A stretch of DNA of 64,000 bases. It comes from Actinomyces procaprae (GTDB lineage Bacteria; Actinomycetota; Actinomycetes; Actinomycetales; Actinomycetaceae). Position 1 is the stretch's first letter. Each line of letters starts with the position of its first letter. A program made the translations under genes and the position numbers. The notes beneath the pieces were generated by a model. That model was not told where the DNA came from and made no database searches. It saw only the letters and a program-made list of their open reading frames with translations. Shown piece after piece: positions 7,978 through 17,492 of the stretch. The stretch covers positions 1,860,001 to 1,924,000 of the forward strand of contig NZ_CP039292.1 of NCBI RefSeq assembly GCF_004798665.1, written 5' to 3'.

Positions 7978-10020
7978 ATGGCAACAACCACATCCGCTCC
8001 AGAAGCGATTCTCGCGGCCGTTGGCGGGCCCGAGAACATCGTCAACCTCACCCACTGCGCAACCCGTTTGCGCTTCGAGCTCCAGGACGCCTCCGTGGTC
8101 GACAAGGCCACGGTGGAGAAGATCCCCGGGGTGATGGGTGCGGTCCCGCAGGCCGGCGACCGCTACCAGATCATCATCGGCGGCGCCGTCCAGGGCGTGT
8201 ACGACGAGATCATGAACCTGCCCGCCATGAAGGGAGGCGGGGGCACATCCGGGCAGTCGAACGCAGACGTCAAGGCCGCCGCTCGTGCGAAGGCGCGCGG
8301 CAAGAACGCCTTCGTGGATGCGTTCTTCGAGTACTTGTCCGACTCCTTCCGGCCCCTGCTGCCGGTGCTGCTGGGCACCTCCCTGATCATCGCCGGCGAG
8401 GCCATGGCCGAGGCCTTCGGGCTGATCGACACGCGCGCCGAAGTCAAGCCCGCCTGGCTGGCATTCGTCGACGCGATGTACCGCTCGGTGTTCTACTTCC
8501 TGCCGATCATGGTGGCCTACAACGCCTCCAAGAAGCTCAGGATCGACCCGTGGGTGGGCACGGCCATCATGGCGGCCCTACTCACGCCGAACTTCATCGA
8601 CATGAGCAACCTGGAGAAGACCTCCAACGTGGTCTGCACCCACAATGCTGTGCTCGACCAGGACTTCTGCACCGCCACCGTGTTCGGGCTGCCCATGCAG
8701 CTGAATGACTACGGCGGCCAGGTGTTCACGCCGTTGATCATGGTGGCGCTGCTGGCACCGCTCTACAAGGGGCTCACCCGGATCATCTCCCCGAACCTGC
8801 AGATGGTGTTCGTGCCCTTCCTGTCCTTCATCATCATGATGCCGATCACGGCCTTCGCCCTCGGCCCCATCGGCATCTGGGTCGGTACGGCCCTGGGTAC
8901 GGCGCTGTCTACGCTGAATAACGCCGCCCCCGTCGTCTTCGCCATCATCATTCCGCTGCTGTACCCGTTCCTGGTGCCGCTGGGCCTGCACTGGCCGCTG
9001 AACGCCCTGATGCTGGCCAATATCGACACCCTGGGATACGACTTCATCCAGGGCCCCATGGGTGCCTGGAACTTCGCGTGCTTCGGCGCCACCGCTGCCG
9101 TGCTGGCAATCTCCATCCGGGACCGTGACAACGAGATGCGGCAGACGGCCTTCGGCGCGCTGGTCGCCGGTCTGTTCGGCGGCATCTCCGAGCCGAGCCT
9201 TTACGGTATTCACCTGCGCTTCAAGCGCATCTACCCGCGCATGCTGGTCGGTTGCGCCGTGGGCGGTCTGATCGTCGGCCTGGGTGGCGGTGTGAACGCA
9301 CGAACCTTCGCCTTCACCTCGCTGCTGACCATCCCGGTCTTCTCCCCCATGGCCCTGTACGCGATCGCGATCGCGGCCGCCTTCTTCACCTCCTTCATCA
9401 TCCTGTTCATCTCCGACTACCGCACGGCCGAGGAGAAGGCGGAGGCCCGCGCGGCCGCTGCCGCGGACGGATTCGTGGAGGCCTCCCCGGAGGAGACCGC
9501 CGCTGACCTGGCGCTGGAGGCCGCCAAGGCCGCCCCCAAGCCGGCCCTGGTCGCCGGCGTGGTCACCGAGCTGGTCGCACCCGTGCGCGGCACCGTGATC
9601 CCGCTCGCCGAGGTCGCCGACCCGGTCTTCTCCGGCGGCGCCGTGGGCCAGGGCGCGGGCATTGAGCCCTCCGAGCAGGAGATCGTGGTGGTCGCACCGG
9701 CGGCTGGAACCGTCGTGGTGGCGCCGGCCTCCGGGCACGCCTACGGCATCAACCTGGACTCCGGTCTTGAGGTGCTCATCCACGTCGGCCTGGACACGGT
9801 CGAGATGGAGGGCAAGGGCTTCAACGTCCTCGTCAAGCAGGGGGACCACGTCGAGGCCGGCCAGGAGCTGGTCCGCGTGGACCGGGCCACTGTCGAGCAG
9901 GCCGGTCATCCGCTGACCACTCCGGTGCTGATCACCAACACGGGCGCCTTCGCCTCCGTCGAGGCGATCGCGTCCGGCGCCGTCGCCCCCGGCGACCCGC
10001 TCCTGCGCATCACCGCCTGA
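7978..10020 (+). CDS. PTS glucose/glucoside-family permease, EIIBCA fusion
   Basis: 680 aa in the order B-C-A, as in BglF. EIIB (1-90) has the phosphocysteine in HCATRLRF (C27). EIIC (about 110-480) has around ten hydrophobic segments and the GGISEPSLYGI signature near 400. An Ala/Glu-rich linker follows. EIIA (about 535-680) has the phosphohistidine H602 in LIHVGLDTVEM. It imports and phosphorylates a sugar at the expense of PEP. A beta-glucoside, glucose or trehalose is possible; the sequence alone does not decide. The start at 7978 gives an N-terminus typical of the family; longer versions add non-homologous residues. A strong terminator follows. There is no adjacent glycosidase or antiterminator gene. 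Confidence 0.9.
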   Translation: MATTTSAPEAILAAVGGPENIVNLTHCATRLRFELQDASVVDKATVEKIPGVMGAVPQAGDRYQIIIGGAVQGVYDEIMNLPAMKGGGGTSGQSNADVKAAARAKARGKNAFVDAFFEYLSDSFRPLLPVLLGTSLIIAGEAMAEAFGLIDTRAEVKPAWLAFVDAMYRSVFYFLPIMVAYNASKKLRIDPWVGTAIMAALLTPNFIDMSNLEKTSNVVCTHNAVLDQDFCTATVFGLPMQLNDYGGQVFTPLIMVALLAPLYKGLTRIISPNLQMVFVPFLSFIIMMPITAFALGPIGIWVGTALGTALSTLNNAAPVVFAIIIPLLYPFLVPLGLHWPLNALMLANIDTLGYDFIQGPMGAWNFACFGATAAVLAISIRDRDNEMRQTAFGALVAGLFGGISEPSLYGIHLRFKRIYPRMLVGCAVGGLIVGLGGGVNARTFAFTSLLTIPVFSPMALYAIAIAAAFFTSFIILFISDYRTAEEKAEARAAAAADGFVEASPEETAADLALEAAKAAPKPALVAGVVTELVAPVRGTVIPLAEVADPVFSGGAVGQGAGIEPSEQEIVVVAPAAGTVVVAPASGHAYGINLDSGLEVLIHVGLDTVEMEGKGFNVLVKQGDHVEAGQELVRVDRATVEQAGHPLTTPVLITNTGAFASVEAIASGAVAPGDPLLRITA

Positions 10021-10061
10021 GCCCGGCTCACCGGGACCAGCGCTGAGCCGAGGTCTCACAC

Positions 10062-10104
10062 GCAGGTGGCCGACACCCGAGGGGTGTCGGCCACCTGCTT
10101 TTTT
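10062..10104 (+). terminator. Rho-independent terminator of the PTS gene
   Basis: A 17-bp perfect stem (10062-10078 with 10082-10098) has a GAG loop and is followed by six T. It is the only hairpin in the window with a clear T run. Confidence 0.9.
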
Positions 10105-10141
10105 GCCTGCTCCAGATCCGGTCGCGAGATCCGGTCCCCGC

Positions 10142-11011
10142 TCAGGGCCGCACCCGCAGCTCCCAGAAGGCCACGGCCGCGGCCGCGGCCACATTGAGCG
10201 AGTCCACTCCCCCGGCCATGGGAATGCGTACGACGGCGTCGGAGGCGGCAATAGTGCGTCGGCTCAGCCCGTCGCCCTCGGTGCCCAGCACCACCGCAAC
10301 CCTTCCCTCCGGATCACGGCAGGCGGGTGAGGCGGAGAACTCGTCCAGGCCGAGTGAGTCGCCGGTGAGGGCGAGGGCCGCGACCGTCCAGCCGCCGGCG
10401 TGCAACTCGTCCAAGGCGGGCCAGCGGTCTATGCGCGTCCAGGGCACCTGGAACACGGTTCCCATGGACACGCGCACGCTGCGCCGGTACAGGGGATCCG
10501 CGCAGTGCGGGGTGACCAGCACGGCGTCCACGCCGAGGGCGGCGGCACTGCGGAACACGGCGCCCACATTGGTGTGGTCCACCAGATCCTCAAGTACCGC
10601 GATGCGCCTTGCGCCGGCCCCGCCGCGCGCCCCGGCCAGCAGCTCGGTGACGCCGGCCAGGGCCGGGCGGTTCATGGCCGCCAGCGCGCCGCGGTGCAGG
10701 TGGAATCCGGTGATGGACTCCAGCAGCTCCTCCGGAGCAATGAAGACGGGAATGTCACCGCCGTCGTCGCGTCCGCCGCAGCCGGAGGCCGCCGCGATCA
10801 CCGGCCGCATCTGCTCCCAGTGGCGCGGAGCCATCAGGAATGAGCGCGGGGCGTGCCCGGCGGCGACCGCCCGCGTGATTACCTTCGTGGACTCGGCCAT
10901 GTATAGGCCGCGTTCCGTCTCCAGCCGACGCCGCAGGGCCACATCGGTCAGGCGCGTGTAGTCGGCCAGGCGCTCGTCGGCCTCGTCCAGGTGCTCCAGC
11001 GGGACGATCAC
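10142..11011 (-). CDS. TrmH/SpoU-family RNA 2'-O-methyltransferase
   Basis: 289 aa. The N-terminal substrate-binding part (ERGLYMAESTKVITRAV) is followed by a SPOUT methyltransferase domain with the three SpoU motifs: VLEDLVDHTNVGAVFRSAAALGVDAVLV, then LGTEGDGLS, then IPMAGGVDSLNVAAAAAV. The knotted C-terminal fold binds S-adenosylmethionine. The substrate is a tRNA or rRNA ribose; which one is not known. The ATG overlaps the TGA of the upstream ABC exporter gene (ATGA), indicating translational coupling. Confidence 0.9.
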   Translation of the reverse strand: MIVPLEHLDEADERLADYTRLTDVALRRRLETERGLYMAESTKVITRAVAAGHAPRSFLMAPRHWEQMRPVIAAASGCGGRDDGGDIPVFIAPEELLESITGFHLHRGALAAMNRPALAGVTELLAGARGGAGARRIAVLEDLVDHTNVGAVFRSAAALGVDAVLVTPHCADPLYRRSVRVSMGTVFQVPWTRIDRWPALDELHAGGWTVAALALTGDSLGLDEFSASPACRDPEGRVAVVLGTEGDGLSRRTIAASDAVVRIPMAGGVDSLNVAAAAAVAFWELRVRP

Positions 11012-13002
11012 GAGCGGGTCTTGCCCTTGGCGTCCCGCCCCACGGCGGTCAGGAGTGGATCGGCCACAACCGCAGCCTCCTCCTCCGCCTCCGGGCCGGC
11101 GAACTGGCTCTGGTAGAGCTCGTAGTAGGCGCCCCGGGCAGCCATGAGGGTGTCGTGGTCGCCCTGCTCGACGATGTCTCCGTGCTCCATCACCAGAATG
11201 GTGTCAGCATCGCGGATAGTGGACAGGCGGTGGGCGATCACGAAGCTGGTGCGCCCCTGGCGCAGTTGGACCATCGCCTTCTGTACCAGCAGCTCGGTGC
11301 GCGTATCCACCGAGGAGGTGGCCTCGTCCAGCACCAGAATCTGCCGGTCGGCCAAGAACGCGCGCGCGATGGTGATCAGCTGCTTCTCCCCCGCGGACAC
11401 GCCCGCCCCGGAGTCGTCGATGATCGTGTCGTATCCGTCGGGCAGGGAGCGCACGATGTGGTCGACGCTGGCGGCCCGGGCGGCCGCGCGCACCTGCTCG
11501 GGCGTGGCGTGAGCGGCGCCGAAGGCGATGTTCTCCCCGATGCTGCCCTCGAACAGCCAGGTGTCCTGCAGCACCATGCCGATCTGCTCGCGCAGCTCGT
11601 TGCGGGCGACCTCCCTGGTGTCCACGCCGTCGAGCGTGATCGCGCCGCCCTGCGGGTCGTAGAAGCGCAGGAGCAGGTTGACCAGGGTGGTCTTGCCGGC
11701 GCCGGTGGGGCCGACGATGGCGACGGTCTGGCCGGGCTCAACCGTGAGGTTCAGGTCGGTTATCAGCTCGGTGTCGGGACTGTAGGAGAACTTCACGTGG
11801 TCGAAGACCACGCGGCCGGCCACCCGCTCCGGCAGCGCGGCGGCGACGGCGTCGGTCTCCTCGGGGGCGTCCATGATCTCGAACAGCCGCTCGGCGCTGG
11901 CGGCACCCGACTGCAGCAGGTTCGCCATGGAGGCCAGCTGGGTGATCGGCTGGGTGAACTGCTGCGAGTACTGAATGAACGCCTGCACATCGCCCAGCGT
12001 CATCTGGCCGTTGGTGATCCTCACGCCGCCGATGACGGCGATGATCACGAAGTTCAGGTTGGAGACGACGCGCATGGCCGGCTGGATGGTGCCGGAGATC
12101 CACTGCGCCTTGTAGGAGCCCTCGTACAGCCGGTTGTTCTCCTTCTCGAACAGGGCGTTGAAAGTCTGCTCGGAGTTGAACAGGGTGACCGCCTCGTGCC
12201 CGGTGAAGGCCTCCTCGACCACGCCGGACACGTCACCGGTGGCGTCCCACTGGGCGGTGAAGTGCGGCTGGGCGCGGGAGGCGATCAGCAGCGTGATGAT
12301 CAGCGCCACCGGCAGCGTGGCCAGTGAGATCAGGGACAGCTGCACCGACACGGTCAGCATCATGGAGAACACGCCGACCACGGTGATGATCGAGTTCAGC
12401 GCCTGGGAGAGGGTCTGCTGCAGCGTCTGGGTGATGTTGTCAACATCGTTGGTGACGCGGGAGAGCATGTCTCCGCGAGAGCCATGATCGATGTAGGACA
12501 GCGGCACCCGGTCCAGCTTGGCGGACACCTCGGCACGCATGCGCTGCCCGGTGCGCTGAACCACGCCGGCGAGGATGCGGGCCTGCGTCCACAGGAACAG
12601 CGCCGAGAGCACGTAAAGCGCCAGGGTCTGCAGCAGGACCACCATGAGGGCGTGGCTGTCCAGGCCCTGGCCTACCACGACGTCGTAGGCGGAGAGCATG
12701 TCGGCATAGGTGTCCTGCCCGGCTGCACGCAGCACCTGCTCCAGCTGCGCGCCGGACAGGCCCTCAGGCAGCCCGAAGCCGCCCAGCATCTTTCCGAGCA
12801 CGCCCTCGAAGATCACGTTGGTGGCGCGCGCCATCACCTTGGGCGCCGCCACGTTGAGGACGACGGCGGCCGTGGTCAGCGTGACGACAGCACCGATCCG
12901 CACCCGCTCCGGACGCAGCTCGCGCAGCAGACGCCTCCAGGTGCCCCTGAAGTTCTGCGCCTTCTGATTGGGGGCCCGCCTGGGCCCGGGTCCGTGACTC
13001 AT
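11008..13002 (-). CDS. ABC exporter, fused permease/ATPase (second half of a heterodimer)
   Basis: 664 aa. Residues about 50-370 form a type I exporter membrane domain with six transmembrane segments. The ATPase domain follows: Walker A GPTGAGKTTL, signature VSAGEKQLITIARAFL, Walker B ILVLDEATSSVD. The signature motif is degenerate (SAGEK instead of SGGQ), which is usual for one half of a heterodimeric exporter. Its partner is the upstream gene, overlapping by 4 nt (ATGA). The acidic C-terminal tail (PEAEEEAAVV) is not conserved. Substrate unknown; lipids or drugs are typical. Confidence 0.9.
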   Translation of the reverse strand: MSHGPGPRRAPNQKAQNFRGTWRRLLRELRPERVRIGAVVTLTTAAVVLNVAAPKVMARATNVIFEGVLGKMLGGFGLPEGLSGAQLEQVLRAAGQDTYADMLSAYDVVVGQGLDSHALMVVLLQTLALYVLSALFLWTQARILAGVVQRTGQRMRAEVSAKLDRVPLSYIDHGSRGDMLSRVTNDVDNITQTLQQTLSQALNSIITVVGVFSMMLTVSVQLSLISLATLPVALIITLLIASRAQPHFTAQWDATGDVSGVVEEAFTGHEAVTLFNSEQTFNALFEKENNRLYEGSYKAQWISGTIQPAMRVVSNLNFVIIAVIGGVRITNGQMTLGDVQAFIQYSQQFTQPITQLASMANLLQSGAASAERLFEIMDAPEETDAVAAALPERVAGRVVFDHVKFSYSPDTELITDLNLTVEPGQTVAIVGPTGAGKTTLVNLLLRFYDPQGGAITLDGVDTREVARNELREQIGMVLQDTWLFEGSIGENIAFGAAHATPEQVRAAARAASVDHIVRSLPDGYDTIIDDSGAGVSAGEKQLITIARAFLADRQILVLDEATSSVDTRTELLVQKAMVQLRQGRTSFVIAHRLSTIRDADTILVMEHGDIVEQGDHDTLMAARGAYYELYQSQFAGPEAEEEAAVVADPLLTAVGRDAKGKTRS

Positions 13003-14747
13003 GCGGCCTCCTCCGCGCTGATCTGGGACAGGACGATCTCTGCGTAGGTGGGGCAGGCGTCCATGAGCTCACTGTGGGTACCAACGCCGACCACGTGTCC
13101 CTCATCCAGGACGACGATCTGGTCGGCGTTACGCACCGAGGCGACGCGCTGGGCGACGACGACGATCGTCGCCCCACCGGTGGCCTGCGGCAGGCCCGCC
13201 CGCAGGCGGGCGTCGGTGGCGTAGTCGAGGGCGGAGAAGGAGTCGTCGAAGACGTACACGCCCGCCCGCCGTACCAGCGCCCGGGCGATGGCCAGGCGCT
13301 GGCGCTGCCCGCCGGAGAAGTTGACGCCCCCCTGGTCGACCTCGTGGTCCAGGCCGTCGTCGAGCGCCTGCACGAAGCCCGCGGCCTGGGCGGCCTCAAG
13401 GGCGTCCCACAGCTCGGCGTCGGTGGCGTCCTGCCGACCGTGCAGCAGCGTGGAGCGGATGGTGCCGGAGAAGAGGTATGCCTTCTGAGGCACCGTGGCG
13501 ACGTTCTCGCGCAGCTCGTGGGGGTCCAGGTCGCGCACGTCGACGCCGTCGACGCTCACCGCGCCCTCGGTCGCGTCCAGCAGGCGGGGCAGCAGATTGG
13601 CCAGGGTGGTCTTGCCGGATCCGGTGGAGCCGATGAAGGCGGTGGTGGTGCCCGGCGCCATGTCGATGTTGACCTCCGCCAGTACGCGGGAGTCGGCTCC
13701 CGGGTAGCGGAAGGTGACGTTGTCGAGGGTGACCCGGCGGCCACGGCCCGGACCAGCAGGGGCCGGCAGGTGCAGCGGCTCGGCGGGTGCCTTGATGGCG
13801 GGGTCGACGCCCATGACCTCCTGGAAGCGGCCGGCGGCCACCTGGGCGCGCGGCAGGATGGTCACGAGCATCACCGCGATCATGACGGAGAAGAGGATCT
13901 GCATGATGTAGTTCAGGAAGGCGGTCAGGTCACCGACCTCCATCTGCCCGTCGTTGATGCGCAGCCCGCCGAACCACATCACGCCGATGGAGGCGAGGTT
14001 CATGATGACCGTGACCGACGGGAACAGCATGGCGAACAGGCGGCCGATGCGCAGCGAGGTGTCGGTCAGCGCGTCATTGGCCTCGGTGAAGACCTCACCG
14101 CGCTCCTTCTGCCGCACGAATGCACGGATGACGCGCACACCCTGGATCTGCTCCCGCATGACCAGGTTGACGCGGTCGATGCGGGCCTGCATGACCTGGA
14201 AGTGGGGCAGCAGCCGGCTCATGAGCACACCCACCACCACCAGCAGCAGCGGGATGAGCACGAGCAGCAGTGCGGACAGCGGCACGTCCACGCGCAGCGC
14301 CATGATGGTCCCGCCCACCAGCATGATCGGCGCCATGAGCATCATGGTGGAGGCCATGAACACCACCATCTGCACCTGCTGGATGTCATTGGTGGAGCGA
14401 GTGATGAGCGAGGGCGCCCCGAAGCGGGACACCTCCTCAAGGTTGAAGCGCTGGACGTGGTTGAAGATGTCCCTGCGCATCTCCCGCCCGAGCCCCATGG
14501 CCGCCTTCGCGGACAGGTAGGTTCCGATTACGGCGACGACTCCCTGGAGGACGGTGACGGCGAGCATCTGCCCGCCCAGGGACCAGATCTTGCCGGTATC
14601 ACCCGTGACCACGCCGTCGTTGATGATGTCGGCGTTGAGGGTGGGCAGCGTTAAGACGGCGATCGTCTCGATGATCTTGAGAACGAAGACGATCGTCAAC
14701 GAGGCCGCGTAGGGCCTGAGGTAATGACGAAGTGTCTTGAGTAGCAC
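12999..14747 (-). CDS. ABC exporter, fused permease/ATPase (first half of a heterodimer)
   Basis: 582 aa. The six-helix membrane domain covers about 15-310. The ATPase domain has Walker A GSTGSGKTTLANLL, Q-loop VPQKAYLFSGTI, signature FSGGQRQRLAIARALV and an altered Walker B (VYVFDDSFSALD). The Walker B carboxylate pair is DD instead of DE, so the catalytic Glu is replaced by Asp, again typical of heterodimeric exporters with one degenerate site. The GTG start at 14747 lies 6 nt after TAGCCT, consistent with leaderless transcription. It opens a three-gene unit with the next exporter half and the SpoU methyltransferase. Confidence 0.9.
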   Translation of the reverse strand: MLLKTLRHYLRPYAASLTIVFVLKIIETIAVLTLPTLNADIINDGVVTGDTGKIWSLGGQMLAVTVLQGVVAVIGTYLSAKAAMGLGREMRRDIFNHVQRFNLEEVSRFGAPSLITRSTNDIQQVQMVVFMASTMMLMAPIMLVGGTIMALRVDVPLSALLLVLIPLLLVVVGVLMSRLLPHFQVMQARIDRVNLVMREQIQGVRVIRAFVRQKERGEVFTEANDALTDTSLRIGRLFAMLFPSVTVIMNLASIGVMWFGGLRINDGQMEVGDLTAFLNYIMQILFSVMIAVMLVTILPRAQVAAGRFQEVMGVDPAIKAPAEPLHLPAPAGPGRGRRVTLDNVTFRYPGADSRVLAEVNIDMAPGTTTAFIGSTGSGKTTLANLLPRLLDATEGAVSVDGVDVRDLDPHELRENVATVPQKAYLFSGTIRSTLLHGRQDATDAELWDALEAAQAAGFVQALDDGLDHEVDQGGVNFSGGQRQRLAIARALVRRAGVYVFDDSFSALDYATDARLRAGLPQATGGATIVVVAQRVASVRNADQIVVLDEGHVVGVGTHSELMDACPTYAEIVLSQISAEEAA

Positions 14748-14819
14748 CTCGTGAGGCTACAACCGCCGGCCTCTCGCCGACCGTCCCTTTTCACTGTAGG
14801 CACATGGTTGGGGCGCGTC

Positions 14820-16052
14820 TCACGCATCCCGTCCCGACGGCGGGATCGAGGGGGGCACGTCCGCCGCCGGAGCACCGGCATGCCGCCCGGAGGTGGGCAG
14901 TGTCGCAGTAGCTCCCGCATCTGCACCCGCCTCCGCCGGTCCGCCCGGCTGCTGCGGCGCGGCGGGACGCCCGCTGCCGGGCGTATCCGCGGCCTCCGCC
15001 TCCTGCGACGCCGAGGCCGCCTCACCGCGGGCCTGGGCAAGCGCCTCCTCGGGCGCCTGCAGGCTGGTTTCGGCGAGGTCGCCAGCGATGTCGAGGCTGG
15101 ACTCCATGCCGGACACGTCCACCTTCACGTCGTCGCCGCCTCCGGTGAAAGCGGCCGAGCCGGGGCCGGCAGGGGCGGTCTTCCCGCCCAGCGCGCCGGC
15201 GATGCCGTCCAGCGCGGCGGTGAACTCGGTGGGGACGATCCACATCTTCGAGGAGGAGCCGTTGGCGATCTTCGGCAGGGTCTGCAGGTACTGGTAGGCC
15301 AGCAGCTTGGGGTCGGCGTTGCCGCGGTGAATGGCGTCGAATACCTGCAGGATGGCGCGGGACTCGCCCTGGGCCTTGAGGATGGCGGACTGGGCCTGGC
15401 CCTCGGCGCGCAGAATCGCGGACTGCTTGTCACCCTCGGCGGTCAGGATCTGGGACTGCTTGACGCCCTCCGCGGTCAGAATCGCGGCGCGGCGGTCGCG
15501 CTCGGCGCGCATCTGCTGCTCCATGGCGCCCTGGATGGAGGCGGGCGGGTCGATGGACTTCAGCTCCACGTTGGATACGCGGATGCCCCAGCGGCCGGTG
15601 GCCTGGTCCAGCACGCCGCGCAGCTGGCCGTTGATCTGGTCGCGGCTGGTGAGCGTCTGCTCCAGATCCATGGCGCCGATGACGTTGCGCAGGGTGGTGA
15701 CGGTCAGCTGCTCAATGGCCTGCAGGTAGTTGGCGATCTCGTAGGTGGCGCGCTTGGGGTCGGTGACCTGGTAGTAGATGACCGAGTCGATGGACACCAC
15801 CAGGTTGTCGGAGGTAATCACCGGCTGCGGCGGGAAGGAGACCACCTGCTCGCGCAGGTCCACGGTGGTGCGCACCCGGTCGATGAAGGGCACCAGCAGG
15901 TGCATGCCCGCGCCGTATTCGGCCTGGAACTTGCCCAGGCGCTCGACGATGATCGCATAGGACTGGGGGACGATCTGCACCGCCCGGAACAGGGCGACGA
16001 TCACCAGCAGCAGTATCAGTACGAGGATGACGAGAATCGCGGTCTCAAACAC
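14820..16052 (-). CDS. SPFH/band 7 (stomatin-like) membrane protein
   Basis: 410 aa. One N-terminal transmembrane segment (about 5-25) is followed by the band 7 domain (VPQSYAIIVERLGKFQAEYGAG, then VVSFPPQPVITSDNLVVSID). An Ala/Glu-rich coiled stretch with repeated ILTAEGxKQSxIL units covers about 215-255. The last 130 residues are Ala/Gly/Pro-rich and not conserved. Such proteins form large oligomeric scaffolds in membrane microdomains, and pairing with an NfeD protein, as here, is a standard arrangement. The start is GTG, preceded by AAGG. Confidence 0.9.
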   Translation of the reverse strand: MFETAILVILVLILLLVIVALFRAVQIVPQSYAIIVERLGKFQAEYGAGMHLLVPFIDRVRTTVDLREQVVSFPPQPVITSDNLVVSIDSVIYYQVTDPKRATYEIANYLQAIEQLTVTTLRNVIGAMDLEQTLTSRDQINGQLRGVLDQATGRWGIRVSNVELKSIDPPASIQGAMEQQMRAERDRRAAILTAEGVKQSQILTAEGDKQSAILRAEGQAQSAILKAQGESRAILQVFDAIHRGNADPKLLAYQYLQTLPKIANGSSSKMWIVPTEFTAALDGIAGALGGKTAPAGPGSAAFTGGGDDVKVDVSGMESSLDIAGDLAETSLQAPEEALAQARGEAASASQEAEAADTPGSGRPAAPQQPGGPAEAGADAGATATLPTSGRHAGAPAADVPPSIPPSGRDA

Positions 16053-16122
16053 TGTCAGGCCTTTCTTTCGAGCGTTATCGGGAGCATACGGGTATGGGAC
16101 GAACTGTTACCGCCGCAGCTCG

Positions 16123-16587
16123 CTAGCGGCCGCCGGCAAGCGGCGTCACCACCGCGACGGCGCCGTCAATGGCGACCACGCGCACGCGCGCGCCGGGCTC
16201 CACGTGCGCGGCGGCATTGGTGCCGTAGGCCTCCGGGCCCTGGGCCAGGCGAGCGCTCCACTCCTCGCCGTCCAGGTTGATGCGGCCGTCCCGGGTGTCG
16301 ATCACGGTCAGCGCGGTCGCGTCCCTGCCGATGCGCGCCGCCGCGTTGGTACGCATCTCGGGCGTGGTCGCCGCCAGGTGCCGCTTCGCCCAGGGGCGCA
16401 CCGCGACCAGTAGCAGGGTGGCGACCAGGGCGAACACGATCGCCTGCAGCCATATCGGGCCACCCAGCGCGGCCGTCAGGGCACCGCCGAGCGCGCCGCC
16501 GGCGAGCATGAGGAAGGTCAGGTCCGCCGTCGCCGTCTCGATGACGCCGAGGACGAGGGCGGCTCCGATCCACCATAGCCAAGTCAT
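16123..16587 (-). CDS. NfeD-family membrane protein
   Basis: 154 aa. Three hydrophobic segments in the first 70 residues are followed by a C-terminal OB-fold domain (about 85-150; RIGRDATALTVIDTRDGRINLDGEEWSAR). NfeD proteins are partners of SPFH proteins, and the gene lies immediately upstream of one in the same direction. There is no N-terminal ClpP-like protease domain, so it is the short NfeD1b-type form. Confidence 0.9.
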   Translation of the reverse strand: MTWLWWIGAALVLGVIETATADLTFLMLAGGALGGALTAALGGPIWLQAIVFALVATLLLVAVRPWAKRHLAATTPEMRTNAAARIGRDATALTVIDTRDGRINLDGEEWSARLAQGPEAYGTNAAAHVEPGARVRVVAIDGAVAVVTPLAGGR

Positions 16588-16646
16588 CTGGTCCTCCTCT
16601 GATTACGTTCGCCCCTGCGGCTGGGGGCGGCATTGGCGTGGACGGT

Positions 16647-17429
16647 TCAGGCGCCACGCGCCGTATACCGGCCGCGGTCCTTGGTGATCTCCAGCGGGAG
16701 GCCGAAGGCGGTGGTGACGACGTCGCTCGTGAGGACGGCGTCCAACGGGCCGGCGGCGACGGCCTCCCCCTGCCGCAGTGCCAGGCCGTGTGTGAAGCCT
16801 ACGGGGATTTCCTCCAGGTGGTGAGTGACCAGCAGCATCGCGGGTGCGCCCGGAGCGGACACGATCTCGGTCAGTGCTGACAGCAGCTGCTCGCGTCCGG
16901 CCAGGTCCAGCCCGGAGGCCGGCTCGTCCAGGATCAGCAGCTCCGGGTCCGGCATGAGGGCACGTGCCAGCTCCACACGCTTGCGCTCCCCCGAGGACAG
17001 GCCCGCCCAGGCCCGCTCGGCCAGGTGGTCCGCTCCCAGCGCCGCCAACAGTGCGCGGGCGCGCTCGACGTCGAAGTCGTCGTACTCCTCGCGCCACACG
17101 CCGATCCTGCCGTAGGACGCCGACAGCACTACGGACAGGGCGGTCTCGCCGCCCAGGACGCGGGCCGCGAGCGCCGAGGAGGACAGGCCTATGCGCGGCC
17201 GCAGCTCGGACACGTCGACCCGCCCGAGCCGGTCACCGAGTATGTCCACGGTCCCCGAGGAGGGGAACAGCTGGGCCGAGGCGATGCGGGCGATGGTGGT
17301 CTTTCCGGCACCATTGGGGCCGAGCAGCACCCAGTGCTGCCCCTCCGCCACGCTCCAGGTCACGTGCGAGAGGATCTGGGTGGTGCCGCGGTGGAGCGAG
17401 ACGTCGTTGAAACGGAGCACGCTGGTCAT
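16647..17429 (-). CDS. ABC transporter ATP-binding protein
   Basis: 260 aa, a single nucleotide-binding domain: Walker A LLGPNGAGKTTIARIAS, signature LSSGERKRVELARALM, Walker B LLILDEPASGLDLAGRE, H-loop LLVTHHLEEIP. The arrangement resembles YlmA/ModF-like stand-alone ATPases. No membrane component is next to it. It precedes nfeD on the same strand, but whether it works with the NfeD/SPFH pair is not known. Confidence 0.85.
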   Translation of the reverse strand: MTSVLRFNDVSLHRGTTQILSHVTWSVAEGQHWVLLGPNGAGKTTIARIASAQLFPSSGTVDILGDRLGRVDVSELRPRIGLSSSALAARVLGGETALSVVLSASYGRIGVWREEYDDFDVERARALLAALGADHLAERAWAGLSSGERKRVELARALMPDPELLILDEPASGLDLAGREQLLSALTEIVSAPGAPAMLLVTHHLEEIPVGFTHGLALRQGEAVAAGPLDAVLTSDVVTTAFGLPLEITKDRGRYTARGA

Positions 17430-17492
17430 GTGCTCACCCTATCCTGAGGCGGGGCGCGCCTCCTTAAGCAACTGGGGCTATGGTGCGGCGTC

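Noticed and set aside
8578..10251. Long minus-strand open frame opposite the PTS gene
   Set aside because: Low-complexity Gly/Arg/Asp translation; it also crosses the PTS terminator.
13074..14654. Long plus-strand open frame (over 500 codons) opposite an ABC exporter gene
   Set aside because: His/Asp/Gly-rich translation is the typical antisense shadow of a GC-rich gene; the minus strand has perfect ABC motifs.
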